Positions 11,501 to 21,185 of a DNA stretch of 64,000 bases are shown one piece after another. Position numbers and translations under genes: made by a program. The notes below the pieces were generated by a model, which did no database searches, had not been told where the DNA came from, and saw only the letters and a program-made list of their open reading frames with translations. Origin of the DNA: Daedaleopsis sinensis (taxonomy: Eukaryota > Basidiomycota > Agaricomycetes > Polyporales > Polyporaceae). Location of the stretch: contig CM066309.1 in assembly GCA_033807695.1 (NCBI GenBank), forward strand, positions 2,852,001 to 2,916,000. Direction: 5' to 3'. Position 1 is the stretch's first letter. Every line of letters begins with the position of its first letter.

Positions 11501-12531
11501 GTCGAGCGCACGGAGCTCGGGCTCGCGGATCGCTATGTGCTGCATCGCCTGCATAGGCTCGACACGGTAGCGAGAGCGGGATACGATGCGTATGACTTCC
11601 CGCAAGGTGCGCCCCTGCTTGCAGGTTATGTGTTCGGATGAATGTGGCTCACACGTAAAGCAATCTAGTCATCAATGAGCTGTCGTACTTTGCAAACATC
11701 ACGCTGTCCTCGTTCTACTTCGACATCAACAAGGACTGCCTGTACGCGGACCGCGAGGACGGCATCGAGCGGCGTCGCGTCTTGACTGTCCTCGATCAAG
11801 TACTGACGACGATGACCAAGGTGCTCGCACCTGTGCTGCCACACCTCGCGGAGGAGATCCACTCTACGCTGCACGGTCCAGGGTCTCCGTCTGTCTTCAC
11901 TACGCCATGGGCTCCTCTGGTACGTCACGTATACGAAACGAAGGTCATAGTGCGGCAACTAACACTCGCACCGGCCCGGCAGCCCGAGGAGCTCGTCGAC
12001 TCGCAGGCAGAGGAAGACATGGACATGCTGTTCCGCATCCGCTCAAAGGTGAACGCGCTCCTCGAGAGCGCGCGGAAAGACGGCGTCGTGAAGAGCTCGC
12101 TCTCCGCGGACGTCGCGCTGGAGATCTCGACGGCCCCGACGTCGCACGTCATCGACCTGCTCGGGCGCGAAGGTGCGTTGACGTCTCTCCGACTGTGTCG
12201 ACCTCCACCGACCTGACGCCGCGCGTTCGTGTCCTGATAGAACACACGCTTAAGGCGCTGTTTGGTGTCTCCGGCGTCAGCCTCTGCGACCGCAGCATCG
12301 ACGAGAGCACCGCGGCATGGCAGTACAAGGACACGGTCGATGTCGACGGTGAGCAGCCCTATCTTCCTTGTGCGCAGCGTGCAGAAGACTTACTCGGGCG
12401 ATACTGCAGGGACGGAGGTAGCCGTAGCCGTCCGCCCAGCCGCGCTGGAGAAGTGCCCCCGGTGCTGGACGCACACCCGTCCGGCGGCGGATGAGCTGTG
12501 CAAGCGCTGCACCCACGTCGTCGGCGCGTAG
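8533..12531 (+). CDS. ISM1: Isoleucyl-tRNA synthetase, mitochondrial (Ism1-type)
   Basis: Class I aminoacyl-tRNA synthetase charging mitochondrial tRNA-Ile. About 1053 aa in 14 exons: 8533-8769, 8822-8894, 9057-9126, 9177-9240, 9290-9434, 9491-9780, 9838-9997, 10049-10514, 10565-10653, 10710-11606, 11669-11919, 11983-12172, 12241-12348, 12410-12531. The ATG at 8533 opens a Ser/Arg/Leu-rich presequence ([13 protein letters not shown]). Family landmarks: HIGH motif [22 protein letters not shown], editing-domain TTPWTL and [50 protein letters not shown], and a C-terminal zinc knuckle CPRC...CKRC. The usual Arg of the RATxQWF motif reads Leu (TLATSQWF), exactly at an exon junction. The targeting peptide and the bacterial-like architecture separate it from the cytosolic enzyme. 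Confidence 0.93.
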
Positions 12532-12984
12532 CTGGTCGGCACTCGTCTGAGTTAGCGTAGTAGTAGTAGTAGGATAATAGCGAACTAGAGTCCTCTTCTC
12601 TGTCAAGTCGTGCGCGCGGTGCGTCTCCTCGTCGACCGTCTGAGCGAGGTGATTGTGCAGATGTCGGCAAATGCCTTCTGACCCCGGCAACTACACAAGA
12701 GACCGGCAGACACTTATCTTGAGATCGTGGACGATCTGCGTGATTTGCTCACTGATCAGGCAAGTGTCCAAATTCACTCTTGTGGTGTGACGCTCCTCCG
12801 TGTATTTCGAGCCAAAGAGCGCGTCGAGATGATTCTGTGCAGTGTGGACATCGCTTGGTTCTCAGCGGGCGTCTGCCTCAGCCCTCAGGCGGACTGAGGA
12901 CAGTAACGGAGTCCGAGATAACCGAGGGGCCAGGCTCCTCCTACTGATACCTACGGTCACCCTCAGTCACCACGTTTTCATAGG
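12532..12984. other. Intergenic region downstream of IleRS
   Basis: About 450 bp without a supported gene. It holds the synthetase 3' UTR and ends where the TAH18-like fragment begins. Confidence 0.4.
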
Positions 12985-13142
12985 TATGGGTGTACATCTC
13001 TGACTCGGCAAATAATATGGCTGTAGCTGTGCATGCTGCGCTCGTGTATGCGGTCGAGAGCGGGCGCACCGAGGCGAAGAAGTATGTCGCGAGGAAGCTG
13101 AGAGAGAAGAGCGCTTCAGTGGTCGAAGAGTGCTGGAGCTGA
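12985..13142 (+). pseudogene. Fragment of TAH18 diflavin reductase (C-terminus only)
   Basis: A stub of about 51 codons ending in VVEECWS and a TGA stop at 13140. It aligns with the last residues of the intact reductase at 59548-61694: WVYISDSANNM here against WVYISGSANKM there, then HAALVYAVES against RAALAYAVES, and EECWS-stop in both. Just upstream the frame hits a stop and similarity ends, so there is no FMN or FAD domain and no start. Several positions have drifted and two small deletions are present. It is a relic of a partial, inverted duplication of the 58.5-59.7 kb region. Confidence 0.85.
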
Positions 13143-13380
13143 TTGACACGGTAATTGTGCTCTCTCGCCCCAAGTAGAACACGAACAATGACACCCGCGG
13201 AACCCAAAATATTGACAACGATGTACCCTCTGCATGATATCCTCAGATAGTGCATGTAGTCGACCGTCGCCGTCTCGTAAGCACGTGTTGCAGTCGCAGT
13301 CGAGCTTGCAGCTGTACTGGTCCGAGTCCAGCCTCGAACATCCCCCGTTCTATTAGGAAATTATTCATGTTGTCGGACCT

Positions 13381-13424
13381 ATTGTAATCACCCATAAGAC
13401 TGGGCTCATGTTACGCGTATCGAA
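13381..13424 (+). repeat. 44-nt segment shared with 59373-59416, orientation swapped relative to its block
   Basis: This segment, starting ATTGTAATCACC and ending ACGCGTATCGAA, matches 59373-59416 at 40 of 44 positions on the same strand. The genes flanking it on both sides match the other locus in the opposite orientation. It lies in the 3' flank between the secreted-protein gene and the TAH18 fragment. Confidence 0.75.
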
Positions 13425-13551
13425 TCGACTCATGCGCACTGTAACTAGTAGGTGAGAGGTAGATGTACCGCGAACCATGACCTGAATAATTGAGGTAGTT
13501 AGCAGAGCCTTCGAGATTTGCGGCTCCAGAACGTCCGAGAAGACGTACCGT

Positions 13552-14065
13552 TTAGGAGTGCGAGAACTGGAGCCTGTAGTTGTTATGGGGATATGCTTCG
13601 GGGACATGGCTCCAGTCGACGTAGCACGGGGAGGGCTCGGTGTACCCCCCGACGCGGCCGCCGCTCTGGCACCTGTTGTAGAGCGTCCGCAGGTAGGTGC
13701 GGCCGTTGAACCCTTCATCCAGCTGCGTGCCCGGGAAGCCACAGACGTCGATCTTGCACGAGCCAACTTCCACCAATGTCGTGCAAAACGAGCCGAATGT
13801 CTGGCTGTTGCGCTGTAAGCACTGTCCGGTCAGACGGTTGATCGCTTCGTTGCAGTCGTGGGTAGAGGGGCTTCCACCGCTCGTCTGACAGGCAACCTTG
13901 GGCCTGTCAGGAACAGGGCATTCTAAAGTGCGGGTAAGTTTAGGGCATGGAACTCAAGCTGAGTGGGAGAAGTGTGGACGCACCGGCCTTCGGGACGAGT
14001 ACTGAGCCTTGGACGGCGACAGCGCAGGCAACGACAGCAGTGTAGAAGGTAGCGAGCTTGACCAT
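13552..14065 (-). CDS. Small secreted cysteine-rich protein, copy A
   Basis: About 150 aa, no family recognised. Exons 13984-14065 and 13552-13922; the intron falls directly after the signal peptide (MVKLATFYTAVVACAVAVQG...PKA). The mature chain starts ECPVPDRPKVACQTSGG and contains nine cysteines, all at positions matched in copy B (58677-59220). Other shared features are GSCKIDVCG, CQSGGRVGG, PSPCYVDWSHV and the tail YRLQFSHS. The first exon is 82 nt in both copies. Copy B has a short extension (GS) and longer middle region. Sequences just after the stop in both copies look like a 3' UTR intron (GTRCGTC...TTCAG). Extracellular location is inferred from the signal peptide; function is unknown (effector, adhesion or wall protein are all possible). 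Confidence 0.82.
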
Positions 14066-15071
14066 GGTGGGGATCGGCTGGTTTCAAAACTGTATGGTAC
14101 TTCGCTGCGACGTGAGAACACCATTCGATACTGGTTGCGGATCTGGTAGGCTCACCTATGAAAGGCGGGTAAGTAGGGCAGTCGGTTGCTGGTGAGCGAA
14201 GAAAAGTGAGGCTTATAAGTATGCGTCACCGACGACAGGGAGCGTGTGCTGAATTTGATGTCCAGCAGTTTTCGATGCGAAACCGGGAGTTTTCCGCCTG
14301 GTGTTTTACGGGTGATAGTTATTCAACTCTTGTCATGAAACCTCATGAAACGCGCCTACATCTAGTGCCCGGGCCCCTTGTATTCGGGAGGAGGCTAAAA
14401 TAATACCTGTGCCATGGCTAGAGATCCGTGTCTGCGATTCCGCGGCCTGCTGCGCTGCTGTTAGCTTGAGATCTCAGTCTGCTCTACCTCGATCTCCGGA
14501 GTTAGTCGCGAGATCGACTGCACAAATATAGAAGATATGTACCTTGTCAATTCTGACTGGAGTTGGGAGTAGCATTCATGGTAGGTATTGATTAATTCGG
14601 ACGCGTATCTTGCACGTTTGGATCCGTGCAGGAGTTTGCTGTCATCGCACGAGCGGTGTACGCCCTCCCGGGCCCAGTTTGAGAATGCTAGCGTTGTTGC
14701 ATTTCGTCTCGATATGCAGACCGCCGGTCTAGTACGTTTTGAATCTTAGAACTCTGCCTCAGCTAGACATAATATGTAGATGCATGCACAGCAGTTCAGT
14801 AGCAGTGACCACCTATGTCGTGCAACATGTCGATTCGTCGTGACATGGACGGAAGAGGAGGAGGAGGAGTGTATGTAATCAGTGTACTGACTGTTCAAGC
14901 AAGCGCCTGATGTGCAGTGCAGTGAGTCTGTGCTGCCTACCCTCATCACGACCTTCGACACGACACTGACACGAAGCGCTTCGATTGCTCACGAACCACG
15001 AACGACATCCTTGGGATACCAGTCTGCGTATCTAATTCTTCAGCTCGACCGGCGGACCTCTCTCGGTTCGA
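14066..15071. other. Divergent intergenic region (secreted protein A / acid phosphatase)
   Basis: About 1 kb. The first 150 bp are homologous to the copy B promoter at 58520-58676, including a likely 5' UTR intron (GTGAGCCT...CGCAG on the minus strand). The remainder (14250-15071) shows no gene. A purine run GGAAGAGGAGGAGGAGGAG lies near 14850. Confidence 0.5.
14213..14219 (-). promoter_or_regulatory. TATA box of secreted protein A
   Basis: On the minus strand the sequence reads ACTTATAAGCC, about 150 bp upstream of the ATG at 14065. Copy B has ATATAA at almost the same distance (58521), so the element is conserved across the duplication. Confidence 0.6.
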
Positions 15072-17344
15072 ATGTCGCACTTGTCGGCTTCGTCTATACT
15101 ACTACGGCTTCTCTACGGCGCACTCTTAATACACGCATACGCATACGCTCTCGCCGACGAGACACCCGAGACTGATATGGGGATACTAGGAAGCGGAGGT
15201 GCAAGCGGAGTACCGAAGAAGGGACACGTCCCGTTGGACGTAGAGGGATATCCGGTTGCCCCACCCGAGCTCAAGCTGGAACAAGTGCACATCTATGTTC
15301 GGCATGGTATGTTCTCTCAACATTCTTTCGGAATCAGCATGAAGCCGCATGTATGCCAACCCATCATCTGCGGCACGCAGGTGAACGGACTCCGGTTGGG
15401 GTGCGTATGTCGGGCCCGCCTGGAAATATCCCCGAGAACTGGATGTTCTGCCACACCGCACGGCAGTTCCGGGCTGCTGTGGCAGGTATGGGTGGCACGG
15501 AGGAGGGCATTGCTGGGTTTGAGGCATTACAAGAAGCCCCGCCACAAGAGCTGCGTGCACGTCGTATAGTAGAGCGATTGGATGGTGCCGCAGCAGTGGG
15601 TGAATGGTGAGTGCTCGTGGTTACAAAACACAATAAATGGCTCAGTTCTGATTTATCACGTTTGCTCCGACCAGTCTCCTGGGTGAATTGACGGATGTCG
15701 GGCGGGAGGTGCGTGCTTTGGACAACACGACAACCCATATCGACACTGAAACAGACCCCGATAGTCGACATACAACTTCGGCAGCGATCTCAGGAAACTG
15801 TACATTGACAGGTTCGTATCAGTCGTTAAGGTGGCAACAATCGTCTTGACCAAGCTGTTATAGACTGAAATTCCTGCCCGATGTCGCCCACTCTAATGAC
15901 GAGATATATCTCCGCTCGACAAACATACCGCGGACCATTGAGTCTCTGCAGCAAATAGTTCACGGACTATATCCCATCTCGAAGTCTGCGAAAGGCTTCG
16001 TGCCCCACCTAAGAATACGGTACGTTTATACCGAGGAATACATGGTCAATGGATCCGACGTTACTGTCCGCCAGGAACGGGAAAGACGAAAATCTATTCG
16101 GAAACACCTTTGCTTGTAAGCGACTGGAGATCCTGCAGGTTGGTTTCGCTCAAGGTATGTCGCATCTTCTTTGTCGGAGGTGGAGATCTTACGACCTCTG
16201 ATGTCCGCACTAAGCTGCCGCCGCATCGTGGAACACGACACTAGAACCCCTCGACAAGAAGATCTCCAAGTATATCAGTGGTAATCCTGTTCGACTCGAT
16301 GGAAAGCCCAGGGCGTCTGGCATTCTTGACACGGTAAGTTCACCTATCCGAGGGCTTGTGTTCGATGTGTAATCATGTCACCGTATAGATTCGTGCGGCA
16401 AATGCTCACGGCGTGAATGTACCTCCGGAGTTTCACGAGAAAGGAGTTCTGGATGTTATCGTATGCATGCATCACTGGGTAACCTCTCTAGCTACTTACT
16501 AATGGCGTTCTGATTTGCGCAGGAGAAAGCTGTTGTCACTGAATGGTTCGCAGGTATGTAGTCTACCACAATTCGTCGCAATATCCATAACTTATCGGTT
16601 GCTACAGGGTGTGAGATGCCCACTCTTGATCTCTCGTCAAGCAACGTGTATATTGACGGCTATCCCCGCACATTTCACTCTTTCAGACCGTACAGAGGAA
16701 GTTCGCAGGCTCGGCATGGGTCCGCTCCTGAGCGACCTAACTCGCAAGCTGGAAGCCAAAGCAGAAAAGGGTGATGCTGACCCGGCGAAGATCCTGATTC
16801 ACAGCACGCATGACACTTGCCTTGCTGCATTGGCGAGCACACTGGAAGTGTTCGACGAGAAGTAGGGATAACACAGTCAATTAGGCATCTACTAGTCCAG
16901 CACTGACCAGCTCTCCCGCAGATGGCCAGCCTTCACAGCCGCTGTCACCTTTGAGCTCTTCAAGAAGAAGAGCGAGCAGGCAGTCCAGCCGCCGTCAACT
17001 TGGCAGAACGTCCTCTCAATGCTCGGCAACGCGCAGAACACGTCGGATCATTGTGCGTATCCACCTGTCCTTTTATCCCAATATCTCCGACTGACAGTAT
17101 GTCCTCTCGCGCAGATGTCCGCGTTCGCTACCAGAACCAGAACATGGCTCTCCCCCTGTGTGCGGAGGAAGGCAAGCACCTTCCCGGGTCGCCCGAATTC
17201 TGCACACTTGCCGCGTTCCGCGAACGCGTGAAGGAGCTCACGCCCACAGATTGGGAGGGCGAGTGTGCGTACATCCCGGGGAACAAGACGAAGGACCGCG
17301 AGGGGGCGCTGGCTGCTGCTGCGAAGGCTATTCCAAAGCCTTGA
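15072..17344 (+). CDS. Secreted histidine acid phosphatase (ACP6/phytase superfamily clade 2)
   Basis: Histidine phosphatase hydrolysing phosphomonoesters through a phospho-histidine intermediate; lysophosphatidic acid phosphatases (ACP6) are relatives with similar layout. About 511 aa in 12 exons: 15072-15306, 15381-15606, 15675-15708, 15765-15811, 15864-16019, 16075-16154, 16215-16333, 16389-16460, 16523-16553, 16687-16861, 16922-17052, 17115-17344. An N-terminal hydrophobic signal segment (LLRLLYGALLIHAYAYA) is followed by the catalytic RHGERTP motif, which is split by intron 1 after RHG. Further landmarks are GELTDVGRE, the FGSDLRKLYIDR helix, YLRSTNIPRTIES, and the proton-donor HD motif in IHSTHDTCLAAL. 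All key residues are present. The exact substrate cannot be told from sequence. Confidence 0.85.
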
Positions 17345-17811
17345 TGTGCTCATGAGATATACATAGATCTGCTCTGACAGTGTTCTTGACGATCCCCCCA
17401 TAGACATGCTCATCTACTCTACGTAGTATTGCGTATTTGTGCCAAGGATGTAATGGTTACTACGTTCATGGTACAGTGCGGCCCGTCCGCGTCATGGACC
17501 GGAAGGACAGAGTAACGGTAAGTATTCTGCACCAATATGCAAGCGGAGACCTCTGTGCGGGAATCATATATTCACATCTGTACTCAGACGGTGGGACAGA
17601 CACATAGTCATACGTATACGTGCTCACGCGTGCTCACGACGTGGACGTCGGATAGGATAAGCACGTCCGACGTTCAAGACATGCATATGATCACCTGGAC
17701 ACCATTGAGCGCGAGCGCTCTTCAAAGTAGTACATAACAGTCACTACCCGACGCCGGCTCCCCAATGGTGCATTCGCCTTCTCACCGCTCTTGTCCGCAA
17801 CGCTCACAGCG
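17345..17811. other. Intergenic region
   Basis: About 470 bp between two genes on the same strand. It contains the phosphatase 3' UTR and the acyl-CoA synthetase promoter. No clear TATA box and no gene seen. Confidence 0.4.
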
Positions 17812-20591
17812 ATGAACAGGACCCTTCCACGTACCCGCCTCGTCCTCCGGGGCCCTCGCACCAGTACTGGCAGGCCCGCGACAACGACAACCACCACGAC
17901 CATCCGGAGTCTGTCGACATCGCCCCCCGCTGCGTCAACGTCCGGATCCCTCGCGCTCTCAGAGGTGCAAGGCCCAACGCACCCCCCGCTCGTCACGAAG
18001 ACGCTCCCCGCGTTCTTCCGGGACGACATCCTGCGCGTGCACGGGGCGCGCCCCGCGCTCGTCGCGCGGCAGGAGCGCGCGCGCGCGCACGGCGGGGGCG
18101 CCGGGCGGAACCTGGCCCCGGGAGACCGCGACGCGCACCTCGCGTGGGACTTCGGGGAGCTCGACAGGCATGTGCAGGCGCTCGCGCGGGGGCTGCTCGG
18201 GCTCGGGGTGCGCAGGGGGGACAGGGTCGGGGTGATCATGGGGAACAACAGGTGCGTGGCGCTCGTACATGCCGGCCGCGGGGCCGATCGCGAATGCTCT
18301 CTGAGTCTTTGATTCTGGATTTATGGACGCGTTCGCTCTATAGCGCGTATGCGTGTCTGCAGTGGGCGTGCGCGAGCGTGGGCGCGGTCCTCGTCACGCT
18401 CAACCCTGCGTACCGCCTGCCCGAGCTGGTGAGTGCGCGTGCGCGGTCCGCGTCCGAGTCTCTAGCTCGTTCCTCGAACTAATTGGGACTTATTCATATA
18501 TGTACGTGCACGCGCCAGGTGAACACGCTCAGCCTGGTCGGCGTCAGCCACCTCTTCGTGGTCCCGCGCGTGCGCTCGTCCGCGTACGTGCGCATGCTGT
18601 GCGACGCGTTCCCCGCGCTCGCGCACTCGCAGCCCGGGGACATCCAGGAGGCCGCGCTGCCCGCGCTCCGGCACCTCGTCGTGGTGGACAACACGGCGGA
18701 CCTCAAGGACTTCGAGCGCGAGATGGACGGGGCGCGGCCCGCGGTCGACTTCAGGGAGGTCATGGTGTGGCGGGAGGACACGGCTGCGAAACGGGCCGTC
18801 GAGGAGGCCACGGAGGGACTGGACGTGGAGGACGTGATTAACTTGCAGTTCACGAGGTATGCCCGCGCAGTGACGATTTATTTCGAAAGTTGAGATGCTG
18901 AGAGGCGTGTTGTTTGTCCAGTGGGACAACGGGTGCCCCCAAGGCCGTTTCTGTGAGTGGTCAGAGAACCGCCTGCAATTCGTTCACTTATGTTTGGCAT
19001 ATAGCTCACACATCACAACCTCCTGAACAACGCTCTGGCCATTGGACGATGCATGCGGCTCACGTCGGCCGATGTTGTCTGTGAGCGGTTTCGCCTTCCG
19101 CCATATATCCGACCACACCTGACTGCATCCTCACAGGCAACGTACCTCCGCTGTTCCACTGCTTCGATGAGTACCCAGCCCGGTTCCGCGGTGTTCGTAG
19201 GCTAACGTAGACTCTTCGCGACGCTTACGCCTGGTCCTGGGCAACCTCGCCGCATGGACGCACGGGGCATGCATCGTCTACCCCTCGGAGATCTACGACC
19301 CCAAGGCGATCGTCGACGCCGTGTCCGGGGAACGGTGCACGGCGCTGCACGGCGTGCCCACCCACTTCCTCGGGGTCCTCACCGAAGTCCAGCGGCGCAG
19401 AGAGGAGGGCCAGGTCGTCGACACGCGGAGCCTCCGGTCAGTGCCGCGACGGGCGAGATGCGGTAGCATGCAGGGCTGATTTCGTGGCGTGCAGCACGGG
19501 CATCGCGGCGGGCTCCCCGGTGCCAGTGGACCTGATGAAGCAGCTCATCGAGAAGCTCAACCTGACGGAGCTGACGGTCGCGTATGGCATGAGTATGATG
19601 CGTTTCTTCTGTGCGCCATATGAATCAGGCTCACTCGCGCACGCCCATTTCTTCTGCAGCGGAGACAAGGTACGAGCGCCCTTCGCCCGACTTCTTTCGA
19701 GTCACTGAGAACGACATGCATGGCGTCGCAGCCCAGTGACATTCCATAGCACGACGGACGACCCTGTGATGAAACGGGTCGAGACGGTGGGCAAGGTGAT
19801 CCCTCACGTTCGGGCGAAGCTGGTGGATCCAGAGGGGCGTGTAGTGCCCATCGGTAAGCCCGGGGAGCTCCACGTCGCGGGGTACCCGTTGCAAAAGGGG
19901 TACTGGAACGACGAGGAGCAGACGCGACGCGTGATGCAGCGTGATGCGGAGGGCACGCTGTGGATGCACACGGGCGACGAAGGGATCATGGACGAGGAGG
20001 GCTATCTGAGGAGTACGTCGCAGGCGACTGCTGGCAGAGTCGCCGCCATAGCAGGCCACTGACGTTCCTTCACAGTTGTCGGCCGGATAAAGGACATCAT
20101 CATCCGGGGCGGCGAAGTAAGCACTGTTTACATTCGAGCTCGTGGTGCCAACATGTTCACCTCTCGCACCCGTGCAGAATCTGTTCCCCGTCCAGATTGA
20201 GAACGTCATGACGGCGCATCCTGAGATTCGGGAGGCTGCTGTTATTGCGGTCCCAGATCCGAAATACGGGGAAGTGGTCGGTGCGTGGATCGTGCGGGAG
20301 CCGTCCGCTAATGTGAGCAAGGAGCAAGCGCGACGCGTGGTGGCGGAGGGCATGAATCCGCAGGTGCGCCTCTTCAAGCTGCGTTGGCCGATGTGCGCTG
20401 ACCGGTGACTGGCGACCTATTCTTGGCATCAGAATGCACCAGCATGGGTGTGGTTTGTCGGCGAGGACGGGGTTGCCGACGAGCTGCCAAAGACGGCTAG
20501 TGGGAAGGTGCAAAAGCACATCCTACGAGAGTGGTCGAAGAAGCTGGCGAGTCAAGGGGTCGGCCGCGTACTGTCGGACGGTGGTCGGTAG
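17812..20591 (+). CDS. Acyl-CoA synthetase, ACSF2-like, probably mitochondrial
   Basis: AMP-forming ligase activating (probably medium-chain) fatty acids to acyl-CoA. About 660 aa in 13 exons: 17812-18251, 18344-18428, 18519-18856, 18922-18952, 19005-19080, 19137-19166, 19229-19436, 19495-19592, 19660-19669, 19732-20012, 20076-20116, 20178-20363, 20433-20591. The N-terminus is Arg/Thr/Ser rich and lacks acidic residues, as in mitochondrial presequences. Motifs: P-loop TSGTTGAPKAV, PPLFHCFGLVLGN, YGMTETSPVTF, HTGDEG, VGRIKDIIIRGGEN, and the C-terminal lysine region PKTASGKVQK. Two splice oddities are needed to keep the frame: an AT-AC intron at 19167-19228 and a 10-nt exon at 19660-19669 encoding part of MTETSP. 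The total chain is in frame and complete, so I treat it as functional. Confidence 0.87.
19167..19228 (+). other. AT-AC intron (62 nt) in the acyl-CoA synthetase gene
   Basis: The intron starts ATGAGT and ends CTTAC. Removing it joins TTC G to GC CTG GTC, giving HCFGLVLGN, the sequence expected for this family. No GT-AG pair around it restores that frame. A CTAAC branch-site-like motif lies at 19202-19206. The donor differs from the U2 consensus GTGAGT only by G to A at the first base and does not resemble the U12 donor ATATCC, so it would be a U2-type AT-AC intron. Confidence 0.65.
19660..19669 (+). other. 10-nt micro-exon
   Basis: CGGAGACAAG is flanked by TTCTGCAG and GTACGAG. It completes the codons of MTETSP between exons ending ATG A and starting C CCA GTG. 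Without it the conserved Thr-Glu-Thr-Ser of the A5 motif is lost and the frame breaks. Confidence 0.8.
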
Positions 20592-21185
20592 GTTGGGAGT
20601 CGGTAGGATGAGATCTACTGTGCGGTGGTAGTGAACACGTACGCGGCGGTGCTGAGGCCCGCAAGCCCGCCCTGTCGGTGTGCACTGACGACACGCCAAA
20701 CGGAGAATCCTCGAGGACCATGTTCTGATGAGCTAACAGGCTGTGGCCAACATTCAAATCTTCTCTTCCTGGAATCGGGGGTCCTGATAACAGCCCTATG
20801 ACGCAACCTCCCTCCAAAACCTCCTGCGAAACTCATGCTCTCCGTCCCCAAAAGGCAAAAACGCGTCCGTCACAGATCACGAGCGCGTCGCACGTTCCCT
20901 TTTTGGGCAGCCCAGCGGGCGTTTGAGCCGCCGGCAACCATCCGGCCGCGTGCCGACGGGGCAGAAGGAGGTCCTATGATGTCACGGCCCGGAGGAAAGG
21001 GTGGACGACGGACGGTGTCCCAGACTCCCAGTGCTCGATTCATACTCGGTGTGGCGTCTCTGCGCGGGCAGATAAAGATCAGCTGCAGCATAAATCCTCC
21101 AACGCATCTTCGGACGCCTCTTGTCTCTGCACCTCCACCATCTCTGCTCGCCACCGCCGTCTCCAACACTCCACCACCACCCACC
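20592..21185. promoter_or_regulatory. Promoter region of the zinc dehydrogenase
   Basis: About 590 bp containing the 3' end of the acyl-CoA synthetase transcript and the promoter of the next gene. A TATA-like GCATAAATCC lies at about 21087-21096, some 90 bp upstream of the ATG. It is followed by C/A-rich DNA (21125-21185) typical of a fungal 5' UTR. Confidence 0.45.

Noticed and set aside
16515..16865. Continuous frame through 16554-16686 of the acid phosphatase gene
   Set aside because: Reading through adds a stretch with no family similarity; removing it as an intron (GTATGT...TTTCAG) joins EWFA to the DRTEEVRRLG helix.
19137..19260. GT-AG alternatives to the AT-AC intron (donor at 19171, acceptors at 19200 or 19210)
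   Set aside because: None gives an open frame that restores HCFGLVLGN; they insert unrelated residues or shift the frame.
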